From Streptomyces cynarae (lineage in GTDB: Bacteria; Actinomycetota; Actinomycetes; Streptomycetales; Streptomycetaceae): 64,000 bases of DNA. Of this stretch, positions 47,887 to 56,782 are shown piece after piece. The notes under the pieces were generated by a model. It did no database searches. It saw nothing but the letters and a program-made list of their open reading frames with translations, and was not told the origin of the DNA. How positions within the stretch are numbered: the first letter of the stretch is position 1; the number at the start of each line of letters is the position of its first letter. Location: NCBI RefSeq assembly GCF_025642135.1, contig NZ_CP106793.1:6974001-7038000 (forward strand), in the 5' to 3' direction. The position numbers were made by a program, and so were the translations under genes.

Positions 47887-49202
47887 GTAGCAACACTGCG
47901 GTGAGTTGATCAAGCGGCGAGCAGTTCAGACAGACGCTCGGCTGGGGTCTCCCAGTCGAGCGTTTTGCGTGGGCGGCTGTTGGGTTCGGTGGCGGCGGCG
48001 TCCAGGTCCTCGCGGGGCGGCGGGATAGGTCGGTGCCTTTGGGGAAGTACTGCCGCAGCAGGCCGTTGGTGTTCTCGTTCGAGCCGCGCGGCCAGGGGCT
48101 GGCCGGGGCGCAGAAGTAGACCGGGATGTTCGTGGTGATGGTGAAGGCGCGGTGGGAGGCCATGTCGATGCCCTGGTCCCAGGTCAGGGACCGCATCAGG
48201 TGAGGCGGGAGGGTCTGGACGGTCTCGGTGAGCGCGTTGCGGACAGCGGCGGCGCCGTGGTCGCGCGGGAGGTGCCGAGCGTCAGGTAGCGGGTGCTGGC
48301 GGGTGGACTGCGTTCGACCAGGGTGCGGATGGCGGAGCCGTTGTTCTTGCCGACGATCAGGTCGCCTTCCCAGTGGCCGGGGACAGCCCGGTCGGCGGCC
48401 TCGGCGGGCCGTTCGCTGATCATGGCCATGGGGTGCACGAACCGCGATCGGCGAGCCGCCGAGTGCCGGTGCGGGCGGCGTATCGCGTGTCCGGTCCGCA
48501 GGGCCCGGGTCAGCTCGCGCCTCAGTTCCCCGCGGCCTTGGACGTAAAGCGCCTGGTAGATCGTCTCGTGGACCACGTGCATCTCCGGCTGGTCGGGGAA
48601 GCGTGCCCGTAGAGCGTGGCAGATCTGCTCCGGGCTCCCCCGCCGGGTCACGTGGTCCTGGAGGAAGTCCCGCAGCCTGGGGTTCTGGCCGATCTTGCCG
48701 GGCTTGGGGCGCGGTTTGCGGGCGTCCGCGCGGCGCTGGGCGGCGTGCGGACGGTAGGACCAGCCGCCGTTGGGCATGAGCGTGCGGTTGTGGCGATCTC
48801 CCGGCTTACGCTGGAGGGACTGCGGCCAAGTTCCGCCGCGATGGCCCGGACGGACGCCGTCTCCCGGAGCCGGTCCGCGATGTGGATGCGGTCGGCCTCG
48901 GTGAGGTAGCGCGACGGGCCGACGGGTTCAGGGTTAGCCGGGGGTTCGGGCGCTTGCCAGGGCAGCCCGTCCACGATGGGCGGGGCTACCCTGTACCTCC
49001 CGGATGCCTGCCGGCCGTAGAGCCAACGCTTGCCGGTGCGCGGTTGATGCCGATGATCCGGCAGGCTTCCGTGTTCCCTATTCCAAGATCCACGAGCCGA
49101 AGGTGTTCCTCCCGCTCAGGGTCCGACCTCCTGAGCCCCTGAGGCCGTCGATCCTTCCGGATCTCGAAGTCCATCGCACCCCTTGGACTGGGGTGTTGCG
49201 AC
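47887..49202 (-). mobile_element. IS30-family insertion sequence, degenerate
   Basis: About 1.3 kb, the right size for IS30. The ends carry imperfect inverted repeats: GTAGCAACACTGC at 47887 facing GTCGCAACACCCC read inward from 49202. The internal transposase gene is broken by frameshifts. It sits between the helicase cluster and the GvpU-like gene. Confidence 0.75.
47910..49174 (-). pseudogene. IS30 transposase with frameshifts
   Basis: Pieces in order on the minus strand: R-L-V-D-L-G-I-G-N-T-E-A-C-R-I-I-G-I-N (HTH), Y-L-T-E-A-D-R-I-H-I-A-D-R-L-R-E ... L-G-R-S-P-S-S-V-S-R-E-I (second HTH), W-E-G-D-L-I-V-G-K-N-N (first catalytic Asp), L-T-W-D-Q-G-I-D-M-A-S-H (second Asp), and P-W-P-R-G-S-N-E-N-T-N-G-L-L-R-Q-Y-F-P-K (catalytic Glu). 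They occupy different frames, so at least three frameshifts interrupt the ~400-residue protein. Inactive. Confidence 0.85.
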
Positions 49203-49257
49203 GACCACTAGAACGGAAGCGTGCCGGTGGGGCCTCTGTGGGCCGTGGGTCGGTGAG

Positions 49258-49617
49258 TCAATGGTCGGAGTAGCTGAAGTCGCCCACGGTCCAGGCACTG
49301 ACGTCCTCGATCGCGACGCGGTACATCCCGCCTGTCTCCGGGATCCCCACCGTACCCTGCAGGATCCGGGCCACGTGGAAATGCAGATGCGTGGGCGGTC
49401 CGTCCTTCCTCGCGGGGTTGTCGAAGACGGCGGAGAACTCGCCCAGGTCGGCGGAGTCCGTCAGCACCTCAGACACCCTCTGCCTCCACATGGCTTCCGG
49501 AGCCAGCCGACCGGTGATGACAGCACCACTGGTGACCACGGTCAGGGACATCTGATTGCTCTGCCCGGACTCCACAAGGGCAGCTATCGCAACGAGCAGC
49601 TCATCAAGCTTCGGCAT
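49258..49617 (-). CDS. Hypothetical protein, possibly GvpU-like
   Basis: 119 residues starting M-P-K-L-D-E-L-L. It contains S-L-T-V-V-T-S-G-A-V-I-T-G-R-L, P-P-T-H-L-H-F-H-V-A-R-I and V-A-I-E-D-V-S-A-W-T-V-G-D-F, an all-beta small domain. The layout resembles the gas-vesicle accessory family GvpU (a tentative match from memory), but no gas-vesicle structural genes are nearby. Common as an orphan in Streptomyces. An in-frame upstream extension is low-complexity and was rejected. Confidence 0.65.
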   Translation of the reverse strand: MPKLDELLVAIAALVESGQSNQMSLTVVTSGAVITGRLAPEAMWRQRVSEVLTDSADLGEFSAVFDNPARKDGPPTHLHFHVARILQGTVGIPETGGMYRVAIEDVSAWTVGDFSYSDH

Positions 49618-49824
49618 GGGGTCGGATTCTATGCACCGGCCCGCCCGGGCGGCTTGGACGATGGCGCAACCGGGCGAGACGGGCGCATACGGCTCCCCTG
49701 GTGCCGCACTACAGGCCGGGGGTGCGCATTGCGGCGGCTGCGGAGCCAGGGGCGTGCTTCGAGGCATTGGTCTGCTGCCGTTCGGCTGCCGCAGGTCTTC
49801 GATGAACGCCCACAGAGAGGTGAG

Positions 49825-50064
49825 ATGGCAGCAGACGAGTCGCTAAGCCGTCTCGACGACGACTACCCCGCCTACACGATGGGCCGGGCCGCCGAGTTGC
49901 TCGGTACCACTCCCGGCTTTCTCCGCGCCATCGGCGCAGCGCGACTGATCACACCACTGCGCTCCGAGGGCGGACACCGCGTCCCCAGACACAACTTCCC
50001 GTCCTGTCCCGTTCTTCTGGGCATCATCGGCAACCATCCGATCATGCTAAGAGCCTGCCCGTGA
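49825..50064 (+). pseudogene. MerR-type HTH protein, truncated copy
   Basis: Begins like the full gene at 51199: [19 protein letters not shown], then F-L-R-A-I-G and [11 protein letters not shown]. After that it diverges into an unrelated tail (V-P-R-H-N-F) instead of the R-Y-S-R-Y-Q-L wing. The second half, including the coiled-coil dimerisation helix, is lost. Likely non-functional or a DNA-binding-only fragment. Confidence 0.75.
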
Positions 50065-50221
50065 CAGCGTCCGTCGAGGTCGGTCTCGCCACCAACTGGG
50101 CCTGCGGTGGCCGCCACAGGAAAGTCACGCCGGGCGGGGGGCCGGTCGTGTGGATGCGTGCCATGTCGTTTCCTGGGTATTCGTGCGCCTTAACCGGGTT
50201 GCTCAGGACGAGGGTGGCGGT

Positions 50222-50695
50222 GTGGGCCCAGTGGTGCACGAAAACGAGGACCAGCCGCTGGCCCGCCGCCCGATACTGTCGGCCCTCGCCTTCGAGGGCA
50301 GCGAACCGATCACCGAGGCCCGCTGCGCGGCCCGCCGCTTCCTGACCGACGTACAGGCAGTACACGGCATCCCGGTCTCCGACCGCGCGATGGGCACCGT
50401 GCAGCTGGCCGTCAGCGAGCTGGTCACCAACGCCTACAAGTACGCGCCAGGCCCCTGCCTGCTGGACCTGGAGGTCAGCGAAGGCACCGTCCAGATCAGC
50501 GTCTGGGACACCGACCCGACACTGCCCGCGGCCTGCCCCGCAGACCCGGGCCGGGTCGGGCAGCACGGCTTGGAGATCGTCATGGCCGTGTGCCAGAGCT
50601 TCGAGGTGCGCCGCGAGCCGGTGGGCAAGCTAGTCAGGGCCGCCATCGTGCTGGCCGACGGCCCCGGCGGAGATCCGGCCGGCCGCCTGCTGTGA
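50222..50695 (+). CDS. ATP-binding protein, RsbW/anti-sigma-like HATPase
   Basis: 157 residues from GTG 50222 (GTG 50231 and 50234 are alternatives). The single HATPase_c_2 domain shows V-Q-L-A-V-S-E-L-V-T-N-A-Y-K-Y-A (N-box), V-W-D-T-D-P and G-Q-H-G-L-E-I-V (G-box). Such stand-alone kinases phosphorylate anti-anti-sigma factors or bind sigma factors. The two sensor phosphatases and the membrane phosphatase elsewhere in the window have the complementary activity. A neighbouring MerR-type gene suggests a regulatory pair. Confidence 0.85.
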   Translation: MGPVVHENEDQPLARRPILSALAFEGSEPITEARCAARRFLTDVQAVHGIPVSDRAMGTVQLAVSELVTNAYKYAPGPCLLDLEVSEGTVQISVWDTDPTLPAACPADPGRVGQHGLEIVMAVCQSFEVRREPVGKLVRAAIVLADGPGGDPAGRLL

Positions 50696-51198
50696 CCGTC
50701 CCTGGGCGCCGGAACCTGCCGCAGGTGTCTACCGGCCCGCCAGGTAGCCGACGCCCTGCTCGGCTACCTCATGGAGAGTCCGCCGCCGGGCCGGTGGCCG
50801 ATCCCGCCAGCCAACGCCCTCCAGGTCGTCGGCCGCCCGCTGAGCAGTCTCCTCCAACGACCGCCGCCGCGGCCCCCTGCTGCGGCGAGCCTCCCGCCGT
50901 CGTTCATGGATGCAGGCCAGCCAGCCTCCGCGCGCACCGGAACCCTGTGGATCGGTAAGGAGCGAGACGCCATCAGGATCGCCCGGGCGAGGAAGAAGTC
51001 CGCCCGGGTACCGCAGGCCCCGGATTGGAAGGTGGTCCCCGGTCACGCATCCGCGATCCCCGCAGCCCCGCCCTCCCAGGCGGACCCTGCGGACAAAGAG
51101 GGCCGGCGCAGTTCGCCGGTAGATGGTGTTGCAAGCTCGGGGCCCGGGTGCCGACACGGCACTCGGGCCCCCGACGCGTCCCCCGGAAGAAGAGGTCT
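50696..51198. other. Intergenic, uncertain small minus-strand frame
   Basis: 503 bp. A minus-strand frame ending at 50729 contains R-R-S-L-E-E-T-A-Q-R-A-A-D-D-L-E-G-V-G-W, which has helical amphipathic character. It lacks a recognised family and a clear ribosome site, so I do not call it a gene. Confidence 0.4.
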
Positions 51199-51543
51199 AT
51201 GCCCCCTGGCAGTTCCCGCGCCGTCACCCCTCTCGATGACGACGACTACCCCGCCTACACCATGGGCCGGGCCGCCGAGATGCTCGGCACCACCCCCGCC
51301 TTCCTCCGCGCCCTCGGCGAACACCGCCTGATCACCCCCTTGCGCTCCGAAGGCGGCCACCGCCGCTACTCCCGCTACCAGCTGCGCATCGCCGCCCGCG
51401 CCCGCGAACTCGTCGACCAGGGCACCCCCATCGAGGCCGCCTGCCGCATCGTCATCCTCGAAGACCAGCTCGAAGAAGCGCAGCGCATCAACGAACAACT
51501 GCGCACCCAAGGCGGCCAGCCGCAGTCGAAGACCTCAGCCTGA
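51199..51543 (+). CDS. MerR-family transcriptional regulator
   Basis: 114 residues. [21 protein letters not shown] is the Mer[16 protein letters not shown] is the wing, and a helix [19 protein letters not shown] is the dimerisation coil. No effector-binding domain follows, so it is a short SoxR/BldC-like or HspR-like member. AGAGG lies before the ATG. A truncated duplicate is 1.4 kb upstream. Confidence 0.88.
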   Translation: MPPGSSRAVTPLDDDDYPAYTMGRAAEMLGTTPAFLRALGEHRLITPLRSEGGHRRYSRYQLRIAARARELVDQGTPIEAACRIVILEDQLEEAQRINEQLRTQGGQPQSKTSA

Positions 51544-51810
51544 CCGGACGCCGGCACGAAGACACGGACGACGCTCCCGGCGCGCCACCGACTGGACCCC
51601 ACCATCGGCTCCTGAAACACTCGCCCCTGACTACCACAGGGCAAGGACCCCGGCGATCATCACGCTGGGGTCCTTCTCTGTCCAAGACGGTTCCCCCAGT
51701 CCCGGGCCGGAGCCCTGCCAGCGTGCCGGTTGCCGATCGGCGGCCTGCCAGGCCCAGTGAGGCACATGCTTGCCGTGTCGACGTCCGTGCCGACCCGCGC
51801 GCCTGGCACG

Positions 51811-52207
51811 ATGGTTCTCATGCAGCCGCTGCCGGCTCCCTGCCCCGCCGACCTCATTCCCGACGCGACGGGCATGGCGGCCTTCGAAGCGGCGTACCGG
51901 CAGGCCAAGGAGCAGGGCGCCGTCTTCGTCGCCATCGAGTCTCTGGGAGCACTGGACGGTGAAGGCCGACATGATCACCGCCCCGCAGCGCGCCGTCGCC
52001 GACTCGGTGTACGACGCCATCCGCGCCGCGGTCATCCAGATGATCCGCGCCGGCGAGATCCGCTCGGACTCCTCCGCGGGGCCGGTCTACTTCGTACTGC
52101 ACAACGTGGCAGCCGAGAGCCGGGCCCGCGAACTCGCAGCCGCTCTGCACGCCGCCCTGTACGGAAACCGGGCGCCGCTCGCCCGCAGGATGCCTACCGC
52201 ATCGTGA
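51811..52207 (+). pseudogene. Unrecognised protein, probably frameshifted
   Basis: One frame reads M-V-L-M-Q-P-L-P-A-P-C-P-A-D-L-I-P-D-A-T-like sequence and A-A-Y-R-Q-A-K-E-Q-G-A-V-F-V-A-I-E-S-L. Near 51965 another frame takes over with A-V-A-D-S-V-Y-D-A-I-R-A-A-V-I-Q-M-I-R-A-G-E-I and A-L-H-A-A-L-Y-G. Both halves look like genuine protein, but I do not know the family and cannot exclude two separate remnants. Confidence 0.35.
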
Positions 52208-52398
52208 CCAGCCGCCTTCAGGACTTCAAGATCATCTCGTGGCGGCTTTTGAGCTCACCTTGGCTGGACCCCGCCTCGACCCCTCCCTGTTCGGCCGCCG
52301 GCGTCATCGGATCGTCCCCGGACACCCGTTGTGGTGCCCCGATCCTGTCGGGAGGAGGTAATGGATCACCTGTCCCGCTCTCCGGGTAACGTCAGGGT

Positions 52399-54084
52399 AT
52401 GAGTCATCCGCACCCCGAGCTGAAAGCCGCCCCTCCCCTGCCTGAAGGAGGGCTGCGGGTCATCGCCCTGGGCGGCCTGGGCGAGATCGGCCGCAACATG
52501 ACCGTCTTCGAACACGGGGGCAAGCTGCTCATCGTCGACTGCGGCGTGCTGTTCCCCGAGGAGACCCAGCCCGGCGTGGACGTGATCCTGCCGGACTTCA
52601 CCTCGATCCGGGACCGGCTGGACGACATCGTGGCCGTGGTACTCACCCACGGCCACGAGGACCACATCGGCGGCGTGCCTTACCTGCTGCGCGAGCGGTC
52701 CGACATTCCGGTCGTCGGCTCCAAGCTGACGCTGGCGTTCCTGGAGGCCAAGCTCAAGGAACACGGCATCCGGCCGCGCACGGTGCGGGTGCGGGAGGGC
52801 GACCGGCGTGGCTTCGGGCCCTTCGACTGCGAGTTCGTGGCGGTCAACCACTCCATCCCCGACAGCCTCGCGGTCGCGATCCGCACCCGGGCCGGGATGG
52901 TGCTGCACACCGGCGACTTCAAGATGGACCAGTTCCCTCTCGACGACCGCATCACCGATCTGCGCGCCTTCGCCCGCCTCGGCGAGGAGGGCGTGGACCT
53001 GTTCCTCACCGACTCCACCAACGCCGAAGTACCCGGCTTCACCACCTCCGAGCGAGAGCTGAACCCGGCGATCGAGCAGGTGATGCGCACCGCGCCGCGC
53101 CGGGTCATCGTCTCCAGCTTCGCCAGCCACGTGCACCGCATCCAGCAGGTCCTGGACGCCGCCCACCAGCACGGCCGCAAGGTCGCCTTCGTCGGCCGGT
53201 CGATGGTCCGCAACATGGGCATCGCCCGTGACCTGGGCTATTTGAAGGTCCCCTCCGGTCTGGTCGTGAGCACGAAGGAGCTGGAGAAGCTCCCGGACCA
53301 CAAGATCACGCTGGTGTGCACCGGCTCCCAGGGCGAACCGATGGCCGCGCTGTCACGGATGGCCAACCGCGACCACATGATCCGCATCGGCAAGGGCGAC
53401 ACCGTCCTGCTCGCCAGCTCCCTCATCCCCGGCAACGAGAACGCCATCTACCGGGTGATCAACGGACTCACCCGGTGGGGCGCCCACGTCGTCCACAAGG
53501 GCAACGCCAAGGTGCACGTCTCCGGGCATGCCAGCGCCGGCGAACTCGTCTACTGCTACAACATCGTCAAGCCCCGCAACGTCATGCCCGTGCACGGCGA
53601 GTGGCGCCACCTGCGGGCCAATGCCGACCTCGCCATCCGTACCGGTGTCGATCCCGAACGGGTCGTCATCGCCGAAGACGGCGTCGTCGTCGACCTGATC
53701 GACGGACGCGCATCCATCACCGGCAAGGTCGCCGCCGGCAACGTCTACGTGGACGGCATGGAAGTCGGCGGCGCCACCGAAGCGTCCCTCAAGGACCGCC
53801 TCACCCTCGCCGCCGAAGGCGTGGTCACGGTGGTGGCGATCGTCGACGCGGACACCGGCGCCCTCGCCGAGGCCCCCGACTTCCTGGCCCGGGGCTTCGT
53901 CCACGACGACGCCACCTTCGAGCCGGTCATCCCCGTCATCGAGAAGACCCTGGCCACCGCAGCCGAGGAAGGCGTCGGGGACGCGCGCCAACTCGAACAA
54001 CTCCTCGCCCGCGCCGTGGCGAACTGGGCGTTCCGCACCCACCGCCGCAAGCCCCTCATCATCCCCGTCATCATCGACGCCTGA
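52399..54084 (+). CDS. rnj: Ribonuclease J (accessory copy)
   Basis: 561 residues, full length. The beta-lactamase core holds the metal motif T-H-G-H-E-D-H (His84, His86, Asp88, His89), later H-T-G-D-F and S-G-H-A-S-A-G-E. The beta-CASP motif is S-F-A-S-H-V-H-R-I, and the C-terminal domain is present. RNase J combines 5'-3' exonuclease and endonuclease activity in mRNA decay and rRNA processing. Streptomyces normally carries a housekeeping copy near dapA; nothing here resembles that neighbourhood, so this is probably a second copy. The ribosome site is weak. Confidence 0.92.
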   Translation: MSHPHPELKAAPPLPEGGLRVIALGGLGEIGRNMTVFEHGGKLLIVDCGVLFPEETQPGVDVILPDFTSIRDRLDDIVAVVLTHGHEDHIGGVPYLLRERSDIPVVGSKLTLAFLEAKLKEHGIRPRTVRVREGDRRGFGPFDCEFVAVNHSIPDSLAVAIRTRAGMVLHTGDFKMDQFPLDDRITDLRAFARLGEEGVDLFLTDSTNAEVPGFTTSERELNPAIEQVMRTAPRRVIVSSFASHVHRIQQVLDAAHQHGRKVAFVGRSMVRNMGIARDLGYLKVPSGLVVSTKELEKLPDHKITLVCTGSQGEPMAALSRMANRDHMIRIGKGDTVLLASSLIPGNENAIYRVINGLTRWGAHVVHKGNAKVHVSGHASAGELVYCYNIVKPRNVMPVHGEWRHLRANADLAIRTGVDPERVVIAEDGVVVDLIDGRASITGKVAAGNVYVDGMEVGGATEASLKDRLTLAAEGVVTVVAIVDADTGALAEAPDFLARGFVHDDATFEPVIPVIEKTLATAAEEGVGDARQLEQLLARAVANWAFRTHRRKPLIIPVIIDA

Positions 54085-54540
54085 GCCACACCCGGGCAGG
54101 CGTCGGGGGCGGACGCCGATGTGCACGAGGTGAAACCCGGCGACGAGTCGGTCCTGATGGCCAGCCTCATCACCGGCCCACCGGGTCGGCCCGGGCGGCC
54201 CGGTGGCGAGCGCTGCGCCGGGCATCCCGCAGCACCTCCAGCAGCTGACCTGCCGCCCGAGCAGCAACATGACGGCCACGGGCATCAGAAGCGCGGACAG
54301 CCCGGTGTACCGGCCAAAGGAGGAGAGAAAGCCCGTCAGACATGACGCCCATTTGACGCTCCGGCCGCCTCACAGGCCGCGCCCAAGGCAGGAAAACCCC
54401 ATGTGACCTGCAGATTCTCCTCCCGTCCACACACCTTGTGACGTGTTTCCGATGACGCATCACGAGGAGTGCGTGGCGATTCTGGAGCCTGCGGACAAGG
54501 GCGCCTGACCTCGGGTTCGTGAGCCAGGCGCTTGTAACAA
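54085..54540. other. Intergenic between convergent genes
   Basis: 456 bp. A minus-strand frame has a short hydrophobic piece (L-S-A-L-L-M-P-V-A-V-M-L-L-L-G) that could be a fragment of a membrane protein. No start or stable frame supports a gene. Confidence 0.4.
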
Positions 54541-55659
54541 TCAGGCGGCGACGAGCTCCTGCTGACGGTCCGGCGTCTTGACCTCGGGCTTCTTGTTCGG
54601 CAGCGAGAGCCGGAAGACCTTGCGCCACGCGGAGAACACCTGTTTGGGCAGCGGTCCGGTGACGTACTCCAGCTCGTACTTCTCGAACAGCGCGCGCACC
54701 TTCACCGCGACCTCGGCGTACCGGTTGCTCGGCAGGTCCGGGAACAGGTGGTGCTCGATCTGGTGCGACAGGTTGCCGGTCATGAAGTGCATGGCCCTGC
54801 TGCCGCTGATGTTCGCCGAGCCCATCATCTGGCGCAGGTACCACTGGCCGCGCGTCTCGTCCTTGATCGACCGGCGCTCGAAGACCTGTACGCCCTCCGG
54901 GAAGTGTCCGCACATGATCACCGAGTGGGACCAGATGTTGCGGACCAGGTTCGCGGTGAACGTGGCGGCGAGCGTGGTGAGGAAGGAGGGGCCCGACAGC
55001 AGCGGGTGGATCACGTAGTCCTTGAGTACCTGCTTGCGGATCTTGCGGCCCACGGCCTTGGCCCGCGCGCGGAACTCCGGGTTGTTGCGGCGGCGCTTGT
55101 GCAGGTTCTTGCCGAGCTCCAGGTCGTACGCTGCGATGCCGTACTCGAAGAAGCAGGCGTTGATGAAGTTCCACAGCGGCTGGCCGAGGTGGAACGGGTG
55201 CCACTTCTGGTCCTCGTCGACGCGCATGATGCCGTAGCCGAGGTCGTTGTCCTTGCCGATCACGTTGGTGTACGTGTGGTGCAGCTCGTTGTGGGAGTGC
55301 TTCCACTGGTCGGCCGGCGAGACGTGATCCCACTCCCAGGTCGTGGAGTGGATCTTCGGGTCCCGCATCCAGTCCCACTGGCCGTGCAGGATGTTGTGGC
55401 CGATCTCCATGTTGTCCATGATCTTCGCCACGGACAGCCCGGCGGTGCCGAGCAGCCACGCGGGCGGGAAGATGGAGAACAGCAGCACGCCCCTGCTGAC
55501 CAGCTCGAGCTTGCGCTGCGCCGAGATGACCTTACGGATGTAGGCGGCGTCTTTCTCGCCGCGGCCGGCGATCACCTCGTCGCGGATCGCGTCCAGCTCG
55601 CGGCCGAGCTCCTCGATCTGCTCCGCGGTCAGGTGGGCGGTGGGGTCGATGGCGGTCAA
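54541..55659 (-). CDS. Membrane fatty-acid (acyl-CoA) desaturase
   Basis: 372 residues from TTG, with GGAGC a few bases before it. The three His boxes are complete: H-N-I-L-H-G-Q, H-S-H-N-E-L-H-H and H-Q-I-E-H-H, with hydrophobic segments between them (V-L-L-F-S-I-F-P-P-A-W-L-L). This is a di-iron membrane desaturase of the DesA3 type, introducing a double bond into acyl chains with electrons from a ferredoxin-like partner. The reductase gene ends 7 bp upstream, so the two are an electron-transfer pair. Desaturation lowers membrane melting temperature, relevant to the cold-shock neighbourhood. Confidence 0.93.
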   Translation of the reverse strand: MTAIDPTAHLTAEQIEELGRELDAIRDEVIAGRGEKDAAYIRKVISAQRKLELVSRGVLLFSIFPPAWLLGTAGLSVAKIMDNMEIGHNILHGQWDWMRDPKIHSTTWEWDHVSPADQWKHSHNELHHTYTNVIGKDNDLGYGIMRVDEDQKWHPFHLGQPLWNFINACFFEYGIAAYDLELGKNLHKRRRNNPEFRARAKAVGRKIRKQVLKDYVIHPLLSGPSFLTTLAATFTANLVRNIWSHSVIMCGHFPEGVQVFERRSIKDETRGQWYLRQMMGSANISGSRAMHFMTGNLSHQIEHHLFPDLPSNRYAEVAVKVRALFEKYELEYVTGPLPKQVFSAWRKVFRLSLPNKKPEVKTPDRQQELVAA

Positions 55660-55666
55660 GGTGCTC

Positions 55667-56722
55667 CTACCGTTCGATGTCGCAGGGGCCCGCCGCGGCG
55701 GACACGCAGGTCTGGATGAGGACGCCCGGCTCGGCCTCGGTGATCTCGCCGGTGCGCAGGTCGCGGACGGCGCCACCCCTGAGCGGCGTGACGCAGCCGA
55801 AGCAGATGCCCATGCGGCACCCGGAGGGCATGAGCACGCCGGCCTCCTCGCCGATGTCCAGCAACGGCGTGGCGCCGTCCGCGTCGACGGTCTTGCCGGT
55901 GGCGCTGAACGTGACCTCGCCGCCGTCGCCGGCGACGGCGATGCTGGGGCGGAAGCGTTCGGTGTGCAGGCGCTCTTGGACGCCGTGCTTGCTCCAGTGC
56001 TCTTCGGCGGCGTCGAGCAGGCCCGCGGGTCCGCAAGCCCAGGTCTCGCGCTCGGCCCAGTCGGGCACGAGTTCGTCGAGACGGGCGATGTCGAGCATGC
56101 CGTCTGTGGCGGTGTGCACCTCGGTGAGCCGCAGCTTCTTGTCCGCGACCAGGTCGTGCAGTTCGTTGCGGAAGATCACATCTTGCGGCCGTGGCGCGCA
56201 GTGGACCATGACGACGTCGTCGAACTCGGTGTCGCGCAGCATGCCCATCACGGGTGTGATGCCGCTGCCGGCCGTCAGGTAGAGCACCTTGACGGGCTTG
56301 GCCTGCGGCAGCACGAAGTCACCGGTCGCCTGGTCGAGTTGGATCAGCGTGCCCGGTTTCGCCCTGCGGACCAGGTGGTTGCTGACCTTGCCGTCCGGGA
56401 TCGCCTTCACGGTGATCGTGACGCGGCCGTCCTGGCGGTTCGTCGGCGAGGTGAGGGAGTAGGCACGCCACAGGCGCACCCCGTCGACGTCGACCCCGAT
56501 CCGCACGTACTGACCGGCTGTGTGGCCGCGCCAGCCCCGTCCCGGCCTGATCACGACAGTCGCGGCGTCATCCGTCTCGGGGTGCACCGCCTCGATGCGC
56601 CCACGCAGGTCAGCGCCCGCACGCAATGGGCTGACCAGGTCGAGGTAGTCCGACGGCAGCAGCGGCGTCGTGACCATTTCCAGCAGTTTCCACGCCCTGC
56701 TGCGGAGGGCCGCACTCGTCAT
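55667..56722 (-). CDS. Flavodoxin-reductase/2Fe-2S ferredoxin fusion (desaturase electron donor)
   Basis: 351 residues: FAD/NAD(P)-binding reductase (R-A-Y-S-L-T-S, L-T-A-G-S-G-I-T-P-V-M, W-A-C-G-P-A-G-L-L) followed by a plant-type 2Fe-2S domain (S-G-C-R-M-G-I-C-F-G-C and a distal T-C-V). Same architecture as the Rv3230c reductase that feeds DesA3 in mycobacteria. Start ATG at 56722. First gene of the two-gene unit, divergent from a PucR-type regulator. Confidence 0.93.
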   Translation of the reverse strand: MTSAALRSRAWKLLEMVTTPLLPSDYLDLVSPLRAGADLRGRIEAVHPETDDAATVVIRPGRGWRGHTAGQYVRIGVDVDGVRLWRAYSLTSPTNRQDGRVTITVKAIPDGKVSNHLVRRAKPGTLIQLDQATGDFVLPQAKPVKVLYLTAGSGITPVMGMLRDTEFDDVVMVHCAPRPQDVIFRNELHDLVADKKLRLTEVHTATDGMLDIARLDELVPDWAERETWACGPAGLLDAAEEHWSKHGVQERLHTERFRPSIAVAGDGGEVTFSATGKTVDADGATPLLDIGEEAGVLMPSGCRMGICFGCVTPLRGGAVRDLRTGEITEAEPGVLIQTCVSAAAGPCDIER

Positions 56723-56782
56723 TACTCCAGCTTGCTGCGCCTCAGGGCGTAAAGTCCTGACCGCAGGACGTGAATCTGGTGG

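Noticed and set aside
50729..51157. Minus-strand small gene between the HATPase and MerR genes
   Set aside because: No recognised family, no ribosome site, and composition close to antisense noise.
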